Below, piece after piece: positions 1 to 7,128 of a stretch of DNA of 13,121 nucleotides. How positions within the stretch are numbered: position 1 is the first letter of the stretch; each line of letters starts with the position of its first letter. Position numbers and translations under genes: made by a program. The stretch is from contig DIKU01000003.1 in the NCBI GenBank assembly GCA_002424645.1, forward strand, positions 1 to 13,121, written 5' to 3'. Source of the DNA: Pelobacter sp. UBA5610 (GTDB taxonomy: Bacteria > Desulfobacterota > Desulfuromonadia > Desulfuromonadales > Syntrophotaleaceae). The notes beneath the pieces are model-generated. The model made no database searches and was not told the DNA's origin. It was given only the letters and a program-made list of their open reading frames with translations.

Positions 1-5
1 CCTGC

Positions 6-968
6 GTGAGTCCGATCGTAAGTGTCATTATCCCTACGTGCGACCGTGCCCACCTTCTGGAGCGGGCGGTTATGAGCGTTCTCGGTCAGAGTTTTGACGA
101 TTACGAAGTGATCGTGGTTGATGACCATTCAAGGGATGATACTCTTGAAGTCATAGAGCGTTTGCGAGACGAACGCGTGCGCTGCATCCCCCGCAGTCAG
201 CGGGGAGGGGGAGCGGCCGCACGCAATACGGGCATTGAAGCCGCGTGCGGAGAGTATCTGGCTTTTCTGGATGATGATGACGCCTGGCATGACAGTAAAT
301 TGCAAAGGCAGGTCGAGGTAATGCAACGGCGTCCTGAGGTAGGGTTGGTGTATACCGGCGCTGTGCATATCCATCAGCATAACGGGCAGATCTTTAAAAC
401 GGTTACGCCGACAGACCGGGGATATATTTTTCAGGCTTTGCTGGAACGCAACATCATCGGCACCACCTCCAGTGTCATGGTCCGCAAGGAGGCTCTGCTC
501 GAGGTCGGCGGTTTTGATGAGGCGTTCCCCAGTTGTCAGGATTGGGATCTGTATCTTCGCCTTGCAGGAGACTGGATGGTCGATTTCGTTGGTAAAGCTC
601 TGGTTGATTTTTATCTGCACCCGGTGCGCATAACCCGCAACGACAACGCGCGAATCGATGGCCGGAAGATGATTCTGGACAAATATTCCTCTTATATCCA
701 AGCGGACAAGCGGATTTTAAGCTTGCATCATAGCGCCATCGGCAGGCTTTGCTGCCAGGCAGGCCGTTATGGTGAAGGCCGGCACTTGCTGTTTGAGGCG
801 GTACGGGAATCGCCCACCAACATGGAGGCAATCAAACATTTGCTGCCGGTTCTGTTCGGGGGGGGAGGGTACAGGCGCTTGATGATGTTACAGCGGCAAT
901 GGTTGGACCTGATGGCGAACCGTAAGCACGCATCACCGCAAAAGAAAGGACAGCTTCCGGATGAATGA
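6..968 (+). CDS. GT2 (GT-A fold) glycosyltransferase
   Basis: Family 2 glycosyltransferase, expected to transfer a sugar from a nucleotide donor to a lipid-linked glycan at the inner face of the cytoplasmic membrane. The 320-residue product opens directly with the GT-A core: VSVIIPTCDR (residues 5-14), VVDD (37-40), the AARNTGI loop (71-77) and FLDDDD (87-92), whose acidic residues bind the metal and the nucleotide-sugar. QDWD (178-181) supplies the likely catalytic acid, D179. The last third has no clear membrane segment and is probably helical. The GTG at 6 fits the usual family N-terminus, but only five bases precede it, so an upstream start or ribosome-binding site cannot be checked. An 8-G run lies at 858-865 near the C-terminus. 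The stop overlaps the next gene by 8 bases, implying one operon. Family is secure; donor and acceptor are unknown. Confidence 0.92.
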   Translation: MSPIVSVIIPTCDRAHLLERAVMSVLGQSFDDYEVIVVDDHSRDDTLEVIERLRDERVRCIPRSQRGGGAAARNTGIEAACGEYLAFLDDDDAWHDSKLQRQVEVMQRRPEVGLVYTGAVHIHQHNGQIFKTVTPTDRGYIFQALLERNIIGTTSSVMVRKEALLEVGGFDEAFPSCQDWDLYLRLAGDWMVDFVGKALVDFYLHPVRITRNDNARIDGRKMILDKYSSYIQADKRILSLHHSAIGRLCCQAGRYGEGRHLLFEAVRESPTNMEAIKHLLPVLFGGGGYRRLMMLQRQWLDLMANRKHASPQKKGQLPDE

Positions 969-2067
969 CACTGGAGAACGCATAGCGATTTTTCTTCCCT
1001 CGTTGAGAGGCGGCGGCGCTGAGCGGGTGATGCTTAATCTTGGCGAGGGATTTTTGAACGCCGGGGTTGGAGTCGATCTGTTGTTGGCACAAAAGGAAGG
1101 ACCTTATCTCGATAAAATTCCGGAAGGTGCCTCGCTGTATGACCTGCACGCACCCCGGGTAAGGAACGCCCTCGGCGGCCTTAAAACCTATCTTCAAAAT
1201 CATCGTCCGGTTGGTCTGCTTTCTTCCATGGGGCACGCCAATGTGGTCGCCATCGTCGCGAGGGGGCTGGCCCGCGTTCCTACCAGAGTGGTCGTCACTT
1301 TGCACAATACCCTGTCTGTCAAGATGGCAGGACAGCCGGTTTGGCGGCAGGTGCTGAGTTCTCATATCATGCGCAATGCTTATAGGTGGGCCGATGCTGT
1401 CGTGGCTGTGTCCAACGGGGTTGCCGATGATGCGGCGAGGATGACAGGTTTTCCGCGCGAGCGTATCGATGTGATTTATAACCCTGTCATTACCCCGGGG
1501 CTTCTAGCCAGAGCTGCCGAGTCCTTTGACCATCCCTGGTTTTCTCGCGGAGAGCCGCCCGTGCTTCTTTCCGTGGGGCGTTTAACCAGGCAGAAGGACT
1601 ATGGGCTTCTCATACGTGCCATGGAAAAAGTCAGACAATCCCAACCCGCCCGCCTGATCATACTTGGCGAAGGGGAAGAACGGCCTGCACTGGAAAAGCT
1701 CATCGCCAACCTTGGTCTTCAGGATAGCGTTGCACTGCCCGGATTTGTGGCAAATCCTTACGCCTATATGCGCCATGCCGCCATGTTTGTCCTGTCTTCC
1801 GCCTGGGAAGGGCTGCCCACTGTTCTCATTGAGGCTATGGCGGTGGGCATGCCGGTGGTTGCAACCGACTGCCCGAGCGGTCCCTTCGAAATCCTCAAAG
1901 GTGGTGAATTGGGTCCACTGGTACCGGTAGGGAATTTGTCTGCTTTGACCGACGCCATTCTCACGGTTCTGGAGGGGCGTAAGCACTACCCGGATGATCG
2001 TGATCTCGGACGATTTGAAAGGGAACAGGCCGTCAGCTCATATCTCAAACTGCTTAGAGGAAGATGA
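961..2067 (+). CDS. GT4 (GT-B fold) glycosyltransferase
   Basis: Retaining GT-B glycosyltransferase of family GT4, 368 residues. The N-terminal acceptor domain carries the glycine-rich LRGGGAERVMLNL segment (15-27) and a VTLHN motif near residue 112. The C-terminal donor domain begins at LLSVGRLTRQKD (202-213), where G206, R207 and K212 are the usual phosphate-contacting positions. It carries the EX7E signature E283-E291 within WEGLPTVLIEAM. This architecture is shared with lipid-linked oligosaccharide elongation enzymes such as PglH/PglJ-type GalNAc transferases, but donor specificity cannot be read from it. AAGGA at 946-950 lies 10 bases before the ATG, and the gene overlaps the GT2 stop by 8 bases, so translation is probably coupled. 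The gene is followed by an 84-base gap, the first break in the packed operon. Confidence 0.92.
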   Translation: MNDTGERIAIFLPSLRGGGAERVMLNLGEGFLNAGVGVDLLLAQKEGPYLDKIPEGASLYDLHAPRVRNALGGLKTYLQNHRPVGLLSSMGHANVVAIVARGLARVPTRVVVTLHNTLSVKMAGQPVWRQVLSSHIMRNAYRWADAVVAVSNGVADDAARMTGFPRERIDVIYNPVITPGLLARAAESFDHPWFSRGEPPVLLSVGRLTRQKDYGLLIRAMEKVRQSQPARLIILGEGEERPALEKLIANLGLQDSVALPGFVANPYAYMRHAAMFVLSSAWEGLPTVLIEAMAVGMPVVATDCPSGPFEILKGGELGPLVPVGNLSALTDAILTVLEGRKHYPDDRDLGRFEREQAVSSYLKLLRGR

Positions 2068-2151
2068 ATCTGCTAAACCCGCGCGGGACATCTATGCAAG
2101 CCTCCCGGTTTTGAAAGTTAAACCGGTGGGCTCGTCACGAGGAGTCTTTAT
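2068..2151 (+). promoter_or_regulatory. Short leader with nested inverted repeats before the PglA-like gene
   Basis: This 84-base gap contains three inverted repeats. CCCGCGCGGG (2078-2087) is a perfect 10-base palindrome. CCGGTTT (2105-2111) pairs with AAACCGG (2120-2126) around an 8-base loop, with a further CC/GG pair outside. CTCG (2131-2134) pairs with CGAG (2138-2141) around a 3-base loop and partly covers the GAGGAG ribosome-binding site (2139-2144), which is 7 bases from the ATG at 2152. No U-run follows any hairpin, so this does not look like a rho-independent terminator. A role in RNA stability or translation of the next gene is possible but is inference; I see no convincing promoter here. 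Confidence 0.35.
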
Positions 2152-3267
2152 ATGGCTCATATTTTACTTATAGGCAGTTACGCACCATCGTTACTGAACT
2201 TTCGCGGTAAGATGCTCGAAGAAATGGTCCGCCGTGGGCACAAGGTTGGCGCCACCGCTCCGGATGCCACCGAAGAAATCAAAACCGGATTGGCTGGAAT
2301 AGGCGTGACTTATTATGACATCTCTTTGCAACGCCGCGGGTTGAATCCAGTTAAAGACGTCGCCTATCTATGGCGTCTTTACCGCCTTTTCCGACGTATC
2401 AAACCCGACCTTGTGCTTGGTTACACCATTAAACCTGTGGTCTATGGTTCTCTGGCCGCAAGGTTGGCCGGGGTCGATTGCATTGCATCGATGATTACCG
2501 GCCTCGGGTATACCTTTGTGTCCAATACCCCCCGCGCCCGGCTTTTAAAAGCTCTGGCCGTATTCCTGTACAGGATTTCCATACGCCATAATCGGGTCGT
2601 TTTTTTTCAGAACCACGACGACCTGCAGGTATTTGCCGACAACAACATATTGTCAGGAAATACCCGTCCCGTGGTTATCCCCGGTTCAGGGGTCGATGTG
2701 GATCACTATGTTCCCGTGGCACTTCCAAAGCAGGAGGCTTTTTTGATGATCGCTCGGCTGGTGAGGGAAAAGGGCGTACTTGATTATATGGAAGCGGCAA
2801 GGTTGTTAAAGGTCGACTACCCCGAAGTCTGCTTTCGTTTATTGGGGCACAAGGGCAAGGGGACATCTTATATCTCCGAGCAAGAACTCACGCAGGCCTG
2901 CGAAGCCGGCATCGTGGAATATCTTGGAACGATAAAGGACGTACGCCCGGCCATTGCCGATTGTTCCGTTTATGTGTTGCCCACCCATGGTGGCGAGGGT
3001 ACCCCTCGAACGGTTCTGGAGGCCATGGCTATGGGACGTGCCGTTATCACCACGGACACACCGGGATGCAGGGAAGCGATCATCGATGGCGTAAATGGTT
3101 TACTCGTTCCTCCCCGCGATGTGTCGGCACTGATGGCAGCTATGAAACGCCTGCTCGATGCCAGGCAGGAACGAAATAAAATGGCAGCCGCAAACAGAGA
3201 TAAAGCCGTGCGGATATATTCGGTGGATAAGGTGAACGCTATGATTACACAAAGTTTGGGGCTTTGA
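2152..3267 (+). CDS. PglA-like GT4 glycosyltransferase (copy 1)
   Basis: GT4 glycosyltransferase of 371 residues, resembling PglA, the alpha-1,3-GalNAc transferase that adds the second sugar after PglC in Campylobacter. Seen in the sequence: an N-terminal ILLIGSYAPSLLNFRG block, RRGLNP, VVFFQN, VIPGSGVDVD, the donor-domain start FLMIARLVREKG, and the EX7E pair E282-E290 in GEGTPRTVLEAMAMG followed by ITTD. The GAGGAG site at 2139-2144 lies 7 bases before the ATG and settles the start. The PglC-like gene begins one base after its stop, matching the pathway order in which PglC makes the acceptor for PglA; that functional pairing is inference. It has a close paralogue at 9576-10760. An 8-T run at 2600-2607 encodes part of VVFFQN. 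Acceptor and donor sugars are not known. Confidence 0.9.
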   Translation: MAHILLIGSYAPSLLNFRGKMLEEMVRRGHKVGATAPDATEEIKTGLAGIGVTYYDISLQRRGLNPVKDVAYLWRLYRLFRRIKPDLVLGYTIKPVVYGSLAARLAGVDCIASMITGLGYTFVSNTPRARLLKALAVFLYRISIRHNRVVFFQNHDDLQVFADNNILSGNTRPVVIPGSGVDVDHYVPVALPKQEAFLMIARLVREKGVLDYMEAARLLKVDYPEVCFRLLGHKGKGTSYISEQELTQACEAGIVEYLGTIKDVRPAIADCSVYVLPTHGGEGTPRTVLEAMAMGRAVITTDTPGCREAIIDGVNGLLVPPRDVSALMAAMKRLLDARQERNKMAAANRDKAVRIYSVDKVNAMITQSLGL

Positions 3268-3268
3268 C

Positions 3269-3928
3269 ATGAAAAGAACGCTGGATCTGATTGTGTCCAT
3301 GGTGTTGCTGATTATTACCCTGCCGCTGTTCGGACTGGCAGCATTGGCTATACTTATGAATATGGGATCTCCGGTGTTTTTCCGTCAACTGCGGCCAGGG
3401 TTGCACAGCCATCCTTTTTGTTTGTTAAAATTCAGGAGCATGGCCAATGCGTACGATGCTGAGGGGAATTTGCTCCCCGGCCAACAGAGACTGACGCGTC
3501 TGGGGCGCGTGCTGCGCAGTTTGAGTCTTGACGAATTACCTCAATTAATCAATGTGCTGCGCGGAGATATGAGCCTTGTAGGGCCGCGACCGTTGCTGAT
3601 GGAATACCTGGAGCTTTATACACCGGAACAGAAGCGTCGTCAGGAGGTTAAACCAGGGATTACAGGTTGGGCCCAGGTTAATGGTCGCAACGGCCTGACC
3701 TGGGAAGACAAGTTTGCGCTGGATGTCTGGTATGTCGATCATCGGTCTTTTTGGCTTGATCTGAAGATTCTCTGGCTGACCCTGCTCAAGGTCATCAGCC
3801 GGGAAGGGGTCACGACAGCGGAGGGGACCCTCGCCGTCCGTTTTGCGGGAACACGCAAGACAGTGAGGGAGAACGATGTTGCTGCTGATACATGTTCCGT
3901 CGCTGAAAAAGCAAAGGATACCAAATGA
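3269..3928 (+). CDS. PglC-like initiating phosphoglycosyl transferase
   Basis: Monotopic phosphoglycosyl transferase of the bacterial sugar transferase family. It transfers a sugar-1-phosphate from a UDP-sugar to undecaprenyl phosphate, the first committed step of glycan assembly. The 219-residue protein has the small PglC layout rather than the long WcaJ/WbaP layout. An N-terminal hydrophobic re-entrant helix spans about residues 5-30, followed by KFRSM (54-58), the catalytic Asp-Glu dyad D88-E89 in SLDELPQL, GDMSLVGPRP (99-108) and PGITGWAQVNGRN (129-141). The closeness to Campylobacter PglC suggests an N-acetylated amino- or diamino-sugar substrate, but this is inference. About 20 polar C-terminal residues extend past the usual end. 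A weak GGGG site (3258-3261) precedes the ATG, which is one base after the previous stop, so translation is probably coupled. Confidence 0.93.
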   Translation: MKRTLDLIVSMVLLIITLPLFGLAALAILMNMGSPVFFRQLRPGLHSHPFCLLKFRSMANAYDAEGNLLPGQQRLTRLGRVLRSLSLDELPQLINVLRGDMSLVGPRPLLMEYLELYTPEQKRRQEVKPGITGWAQVNGRNGLTWEDKFALDVWYVDHRSFWLDLKILWLTLLKVISREGVTTAEGTLAVRFAGTRKTVRENDVAADTCSVAEKAKDTK

Positions 3929-4980
3929 TGCCATCGACCCACAGGAAAATCACCGTACTTTTGACCGGTGCCGGGGGCGACCAGAGCGTTTTTATCTGGA
4001 AAGCTCTCAAGCAGTCGCATCTTGACATACGCATCGTAGCCTGCGACAGCAATTACCTTGCTGTCGGTCTTTACCGCACCGATCGCGGTTATGTTGTTCC
4101 ATGCGCCGATTCGGTTGATTATCTGCCCAGGCTCAAGGACATAATCATCTCCGAAAATATCGATATGGTCATGACCGGAGGCAGGCAAGAGATGATGTTG
4201 CTTGCCGAACACGCTAACCGGATACAGGAGGAAACGGGCGCTTATGTCGTTGCCCCGCATTTCGAGACCCTCAAAATCGCCGGGGATAAATGGCAACTGG
4301 TTTCCTTTTTGAAGGAAAACGGCTTTTGCTACCCCCGATCATGTATTCCGACGGATCGGCCTGCCTGCGATAAATTTCTGCAGGAGGTGCCCTTTCCCTA
4401 CATCGTTAAAGGACGATATGGGGCTGGGTCTCGCGGCCTTGCCGTCGCGCATGATCGGCAGGAGCTTGACCATTTTGCCGCTCAGGTCCATGCACCGATT
4501 ATACAGGAATATCTGCTCCCCGATGATGAAGAGTATACCGTCGGTTGTTTTTGCAATAGTCGGGCACAAGCCGTTGGTTCCATTGTGATGAAAAGGACCC
4601 TTGGCCATGGCTTGACCAATAAGGCCTGCGTCGTGTTTCACGAGGCGATTTCACGTTACTGTGAAAGCATTGCCGAAAAACTCGGGTATATAGGCCCCTT
4701 GAATCTACAGTTGCGACTGACGGACCGTGGGCCTGTGCTTTTTGAAATCAACCCGAGATTTTCCAGTACGGAATCCGCCCGGGCCTACTTTAATTTCAAT
4801 ATGCCGGAAATGTGCATCAGGCACTTTCTGTTCCACGAGGAAATTCCCAGGCCGGTCATAAATACCGGCTATTTTTTCAGGGTTTTCGATGATGTTTTTG
4901 TCGATGAAAGGTCTATTGAGAAAACTCGGCAAACCGGCATATCGGATGGGATTTCGGGCAAGTTGGTGCCCAATTTTTAA
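3925..4980 (+). CDS. CarB-type ATP-grasp carboxylate ligase (copy 1)
   Basis: ATP-grasp family protein of 351 residues, related to the carbamoyl-phosphate synthase large-subunit fold. Such enzymes activate a carboxylate as acyl-phosphate and join it to an amine or thiol. Seen: a pre-ATP-grasp Rossmann-like domain opening with ITVLLTGAGGDQSV (9-22); the ATP-binding lysine K162 in YIVKGRYGAGSRG; the adenine-side strand QEYLLPDDEEY (194-204); and the metal set Q262, E274, N276 in LQLRLTDRGPVLFEINPRF. This matches the Gln-Glu-Asn metal ligands of CarB. The ATG at 3925 overlaps the preceding TGA (ATGA); a second ATG at 3928 is equally possible behind AAAGGA (3913-3918). It is paralogous to the gene at 6000-7097, and the two flank a PHP gene. 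Its substrate is unknown; modification of a sugar or lipid-linked glycan is inferred from context only. Confidence 0.85.
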   Translation: MMPSTHRKITVLLTGAGGDQSVFIWKALKQSHLDIRIVACDSNYLAVGLYRTDRGYVVPCADSVDYLPRLKDIIISENIDMVMTGGRQEMMLLAEHANRIQEETGAYVVAPHFETLKIAGDKWQLVSFLKENGFCYPRSCIPTDRPACDKFLQEVPFPYIVKGRYGAGSRGLAVAHDRQELDHFAAQVHAPIIQEYLLPDDEEYTVGCFCNSRAQAVGSIVMKRTLGHGLTNKACVVFHEAISRYCESIAEKLGYIGPLNLQLRLTDRGPVLFEINPRFSSTESARAYFNFNMPEMCIRHFLFHEEIPRPVINTGYFFRVFDDVFVDERSIEKTRQTGISDGISGKLVPNF

Positions 4981-5026
4981 AATTCGCAGCGCTGTTGTTT
5001 AAAAATTTCAAGCAATTTGCCGCTTC

Positions 5027-5104
5027 GAACGCAAAGAACGCCGAGACAATTCCTGGAAATTAAAGACTTTCTCTGCGATCGAGGTGGGCTCTGCGGTGGG
5101 AAAC
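5027..5104. repeat. Intergenic repeat-like element of CGCAAAG/CTCTGCG words
   Basis: The 135-base gap at 4981-5115 contains two opposed arms. The left arm reads AACGCAAAGAACGCCGAGA (about 5028-5046). The right arm holds two copies of CTCTGCG (5071-5077 and 5090-5096). Its reverse complement carries CGCAGAG words, so the arms are imperfect inverted relatives across a centre that includes AATTCC-T-GGAAATT. Similar degenerate CGCAAAG/CGCAGAG intergenic strings are, to my recollection, common in Geobacter/Desulfuromonas-type genomes; I could not search for them. The element ends just before the PHP start codon. There is no obvious promoter or terminator, and no second copy is seen in this window. 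Confidence 0.45.
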
Positions 5105-5115
5105 GATTTTTTTAA

Positions 5116-5949
5116 ATGGTGATAAATGCAGCAACAGCGGACAGCGTCTGCAACCGGGGGATCTATCATATCCACTCAACCTTTTCTTACGACGGACACA
5201 ACGGTCTTGGAGAAATAGCCGCGTGGGCCAAATCGCTTGGGTTGGAATTTGTACTGCTTACCGAACATGACCTGGGCTTCGATCAGGGGAAATTTGAAGA
5301 ATATTGTATTCAGTGTGCAAACAATAGTGACGATGTGCTGCTTGTGCCGGGTATCGAGTACGAAGTGATTCATGCTGGCGCTAAAATTCATGTCGGCGCG
5401 ATCGGGGTCCCTGTTTTGATGGATAAGAAGACAATCAGTCAAGGGCTTATGGCACTGATCGATGCCATTCATAGGCATAACGGCCTGGCCGTTTTGCACC
5501 ATCCTGCCAATATAAAAAAAGTTCTGGATCGCCAGATGATGGATAAATTCGATTTAGTTGAACTGTGGAATACCAAATTCGATTGTGGTTTCAGTCCTAA
5601 TTTACAGTTAGTGCATTGGTTGCATCGCATGAAACATCAGGGTCCCTATCTGGTTTCGGCCGATATCCATGATGTCAATCGATTTGGAAAGGGGAATACC
5701 GCTTATATCGATCTGCAAATACGCCCTGCAGCGCTACACGTATCTACGGTTATCGGGTGTTTGCGCCACCGGCGATACCGATGTCGTGTCGGCAGTTGGC
5801 GCGTATTGCCGAACGGTGCATACGAGGTTCCAGGTCTTTGGTACCGATTGTTACCGTTGGTTTGTCTGATAAAAAAAAAGCTGTACCGCTGTGCCAAATT
5901 TTGTGTGCCGAAAAGGTATAGAAAAAAGCTGTTCGAAATCATGCGTTAA
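5116..5949 (+). CDS. PHP-domain metal-dependent hydrolase with basic C-terminal tail
   Basis: PHP-fold metallohydrolase of 277 residues. PHP enzymes usually hydrolyse phosphate esters using a cluster of two or three metals. The full ligand set is visible: H18 and H20 in YHIHSTFS, D26, H51 in TEHD, E81 in GIEYE, H92, H128/H129 in LHHP, and D183/H185 in SADIHD. The catalytic domain ends near residue 225. The final 41 residues (237-277) hold a hydrophobic stretch, LLPLVCLI, followed by a tail with twelve Lys/Arg and only two acids in the segment, suggesting contact with the membrane surface (inference). The ATG at 5116 has only a poor ribosome-binding site, since the repeat element abuts it; GTG at 5119 is the sole near alternative. 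It lies between two ATP-grasp paralogues, so it may act on the same intermediate. A 9-A run occurs at 5871-5879. Substrate unknown. Confidence 0.85.
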   Translation: MVINAATADSVCNRGIYHIHSTFSYDGHNGLGEIAAWAKSLGLEFVLLTEHDLGFDQGKFEEYCIQCANNSDDVLLVPGIEYEVIHAGAKIHVGAIGVPVLMDKKTISQGLMALIDAIHRHNGLAVLHHPANIKKVLDRQMMDKFDLVELWNTKFDCGFSPNLQLVHWLHRMKHQGPYLVSADIHDVNRFGKGNTAYIDLQIRPAALHVSTVIGCLRHRRYRCRVGSWRVLPNGAYEVPGLWYRLLPLVCLIKKKLYRCAKFCVPKRYRKKLFEIMR

Positions 5950-5999
5950 ACGTGGATGTGCCGGCAATTCTCCTGTCTGACGGGAAAGGAATTTTCAAA

Positions 6000-7097
6000 A
6001 TGAAAAAAGACAGTTCTGTCGTGAATGTGTTGCTGACCAGTTCCGGTAGCGGGGTCGGAGAAGCGATTTATAAATCACTGGCAATGAGCAGCATGAATAC
6101 GACTATCGTAGCCACGGACATCTCCGGTTTCAACTCAGGGGCTTTTCGTTGTGACAGAGCCTATAAAATCGTGCCCCCCCAGGATCCCCGATACACGCAG
6201 CAGATTATCGATATATGCGTCCAGCAGCAGATCGATGTCGTACTCTCCGGTTCTGATACCGAGTTGGAAAAACTTGCTGAATTGAAGGCAGAAAAATCAC
6301 TGGATAGCGTCATCGTGGTCGGTACGCCCGAGTCTGTGGGGATTTGCCGGGATAAAAGGAAAACCTTCGACTTTTATCGAAAACGTAACCTGCCTTTTGT
6401 CGACACCGTTCTTTTTGATGGGGTCGGGGAAGTTATTCGAAACCACGGGTTTCCGATATTGGCCAAACCGACCGGAGGATCGGGATCCGTTGGTGTAAAA
6501 GTACTCATGGATCAGGCGGAGTTGGATGCGCTGGAAAACAAGGACGAATATATATACCAGGAATACCTGTTATCGGAAAACTGGCCGGTAAGCAAGGCCA
6601 ACCTGACACGCGAAGATGTGATGAAAAGTGGCACGGTGGTGCAGAAGGACGAAATCTCCATTCAGGTGCTTTTAGGCCTAAACAGGGATGTCCTTGGCAC
6701 CTTTATGAGTCGCAATGTTCTGAAGTTTGGTATGCCCACAAAAATTTACCCATTTGTCTGTGAAGAGTATGAAGATGTGGCGCGGCGCATGGCCCTTTGT
6801 CTGGCAGACATCGGGATGATTGGTCCGGTTAACCTGCAATGCAAGATTACCGACCGTGGTCCGGTGTTTTTTGAGATAAATCCACGTTTTACGGGAATAA
6901 CCTCGGTGAGGGCCACCCTCGGATTCAAGGAGGTCGAAGCTGTAATAGGTCACATCCTGCTGAATTATCCGCTGGAAAAGGTGCGTCAACTTCTGGATAC
7001 CGACTATGAGGCTGCCTGTTGTCGTTATCTGGATGAATACAAATTCCCGAAGACGATGTTGGAAAAGTTGGAAACCGACTGCTATATCGAAAACTAG
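6000..7097 (+). CDS. CarB-type ATP-grasp carboxylate ligase (copy 2)
   Basis: Second CarB-like ATP-grasp protein, 365 residues from the ATG at 6000. That start is preferred over an in-frame GTG at 5952 because AAAGGA (5985-5990) sits 9 bases upstream and the protein then aligns with its paralogue at 3925-4980. Seen: VNVLLTSSGSGVG (8-20), the ATP-binding lysine K156 in LAKPTGGSGSVGV, QEYLL (187-191), and the metal set Q280, E292, N294 in NLQCKITDRGPVFFEINPR. The block TDRGPV-x-FEINPRF is identical in both copies. Unlike copy 1, about 23 extra residues (about 193-215, polar) sit between QEYLL and the following strand DEISIQV, near the active-site mouth. It probably ligates a carboxylate to an amine on a glycan precursor, with a substrate differing from that of copy 1; this is inference. 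It lies 50 bases after the PHP stop and 31 before the next start. Confidence 0.85.
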   Translation: MKKDSSVVNVLLTSSGSGVGEAIYKSLAMSSMNTTIVATDISGFNSGAFRCDRAYKIVPPQDPRYTQQIIDICVQQQIDVVLSGSDTELEKLAELKAEKSLDSVIVVGTPESVGICRDKRKTFDFYRKRNLPFVDTVLFDGVGEVIRNHGFPILAKPTGGSGSVGVKVLMDQAELDALENKDEYIYQEYLLSENWPVSKANLTREDVMKSGTVVQKDEISIQVLLGLNRDVLGTFMSRNVLKFGMPTKIYPFVCEEYEDVARRMALCLADIGMIGPVNLQCKITDRGPVFFEINPRFTGITSVRATLGFKEVEAVIGHILLNYPLEKVRQLLDTDYEAACCRYLDEYKFPKTMLEKLETDCYIEN

Positions 7098-7128
7098 AAG
7101 TTTTCATGCAAAGAGGGGGCAGCATTAT

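Noticed and set aside
3739..4296. 185-codon minus-strand open frame across the PglC/ATP-grasp junction
   Set aside because: It is antisense to two clear coding sequences joined by an ATGA overlap and has no recognisable domain.
5669..5869. Possible frameshift in the PHP gene, since another frame opens at 5669
   Set aside because: The main frame stays coherent past SADIHD into a normal PHP end and tail; the other frame has no PHP features.
5952..5999. GTG start 16 codons upstream for the second ATP-grasp gene
   Set aside because: AAAGGA at correct spacing and alignment with the paralogue both favour the ATG at 6000.
7006..7128. Upstream extension of the Wzy/WaaL-like reading frame
   Set aside because: It overlaps the end of the ATP-grasp gene in another frame, is basic and unlike a membrane protein N-terminus, and a good ribosome-binding site precedes the ATG at 7129.
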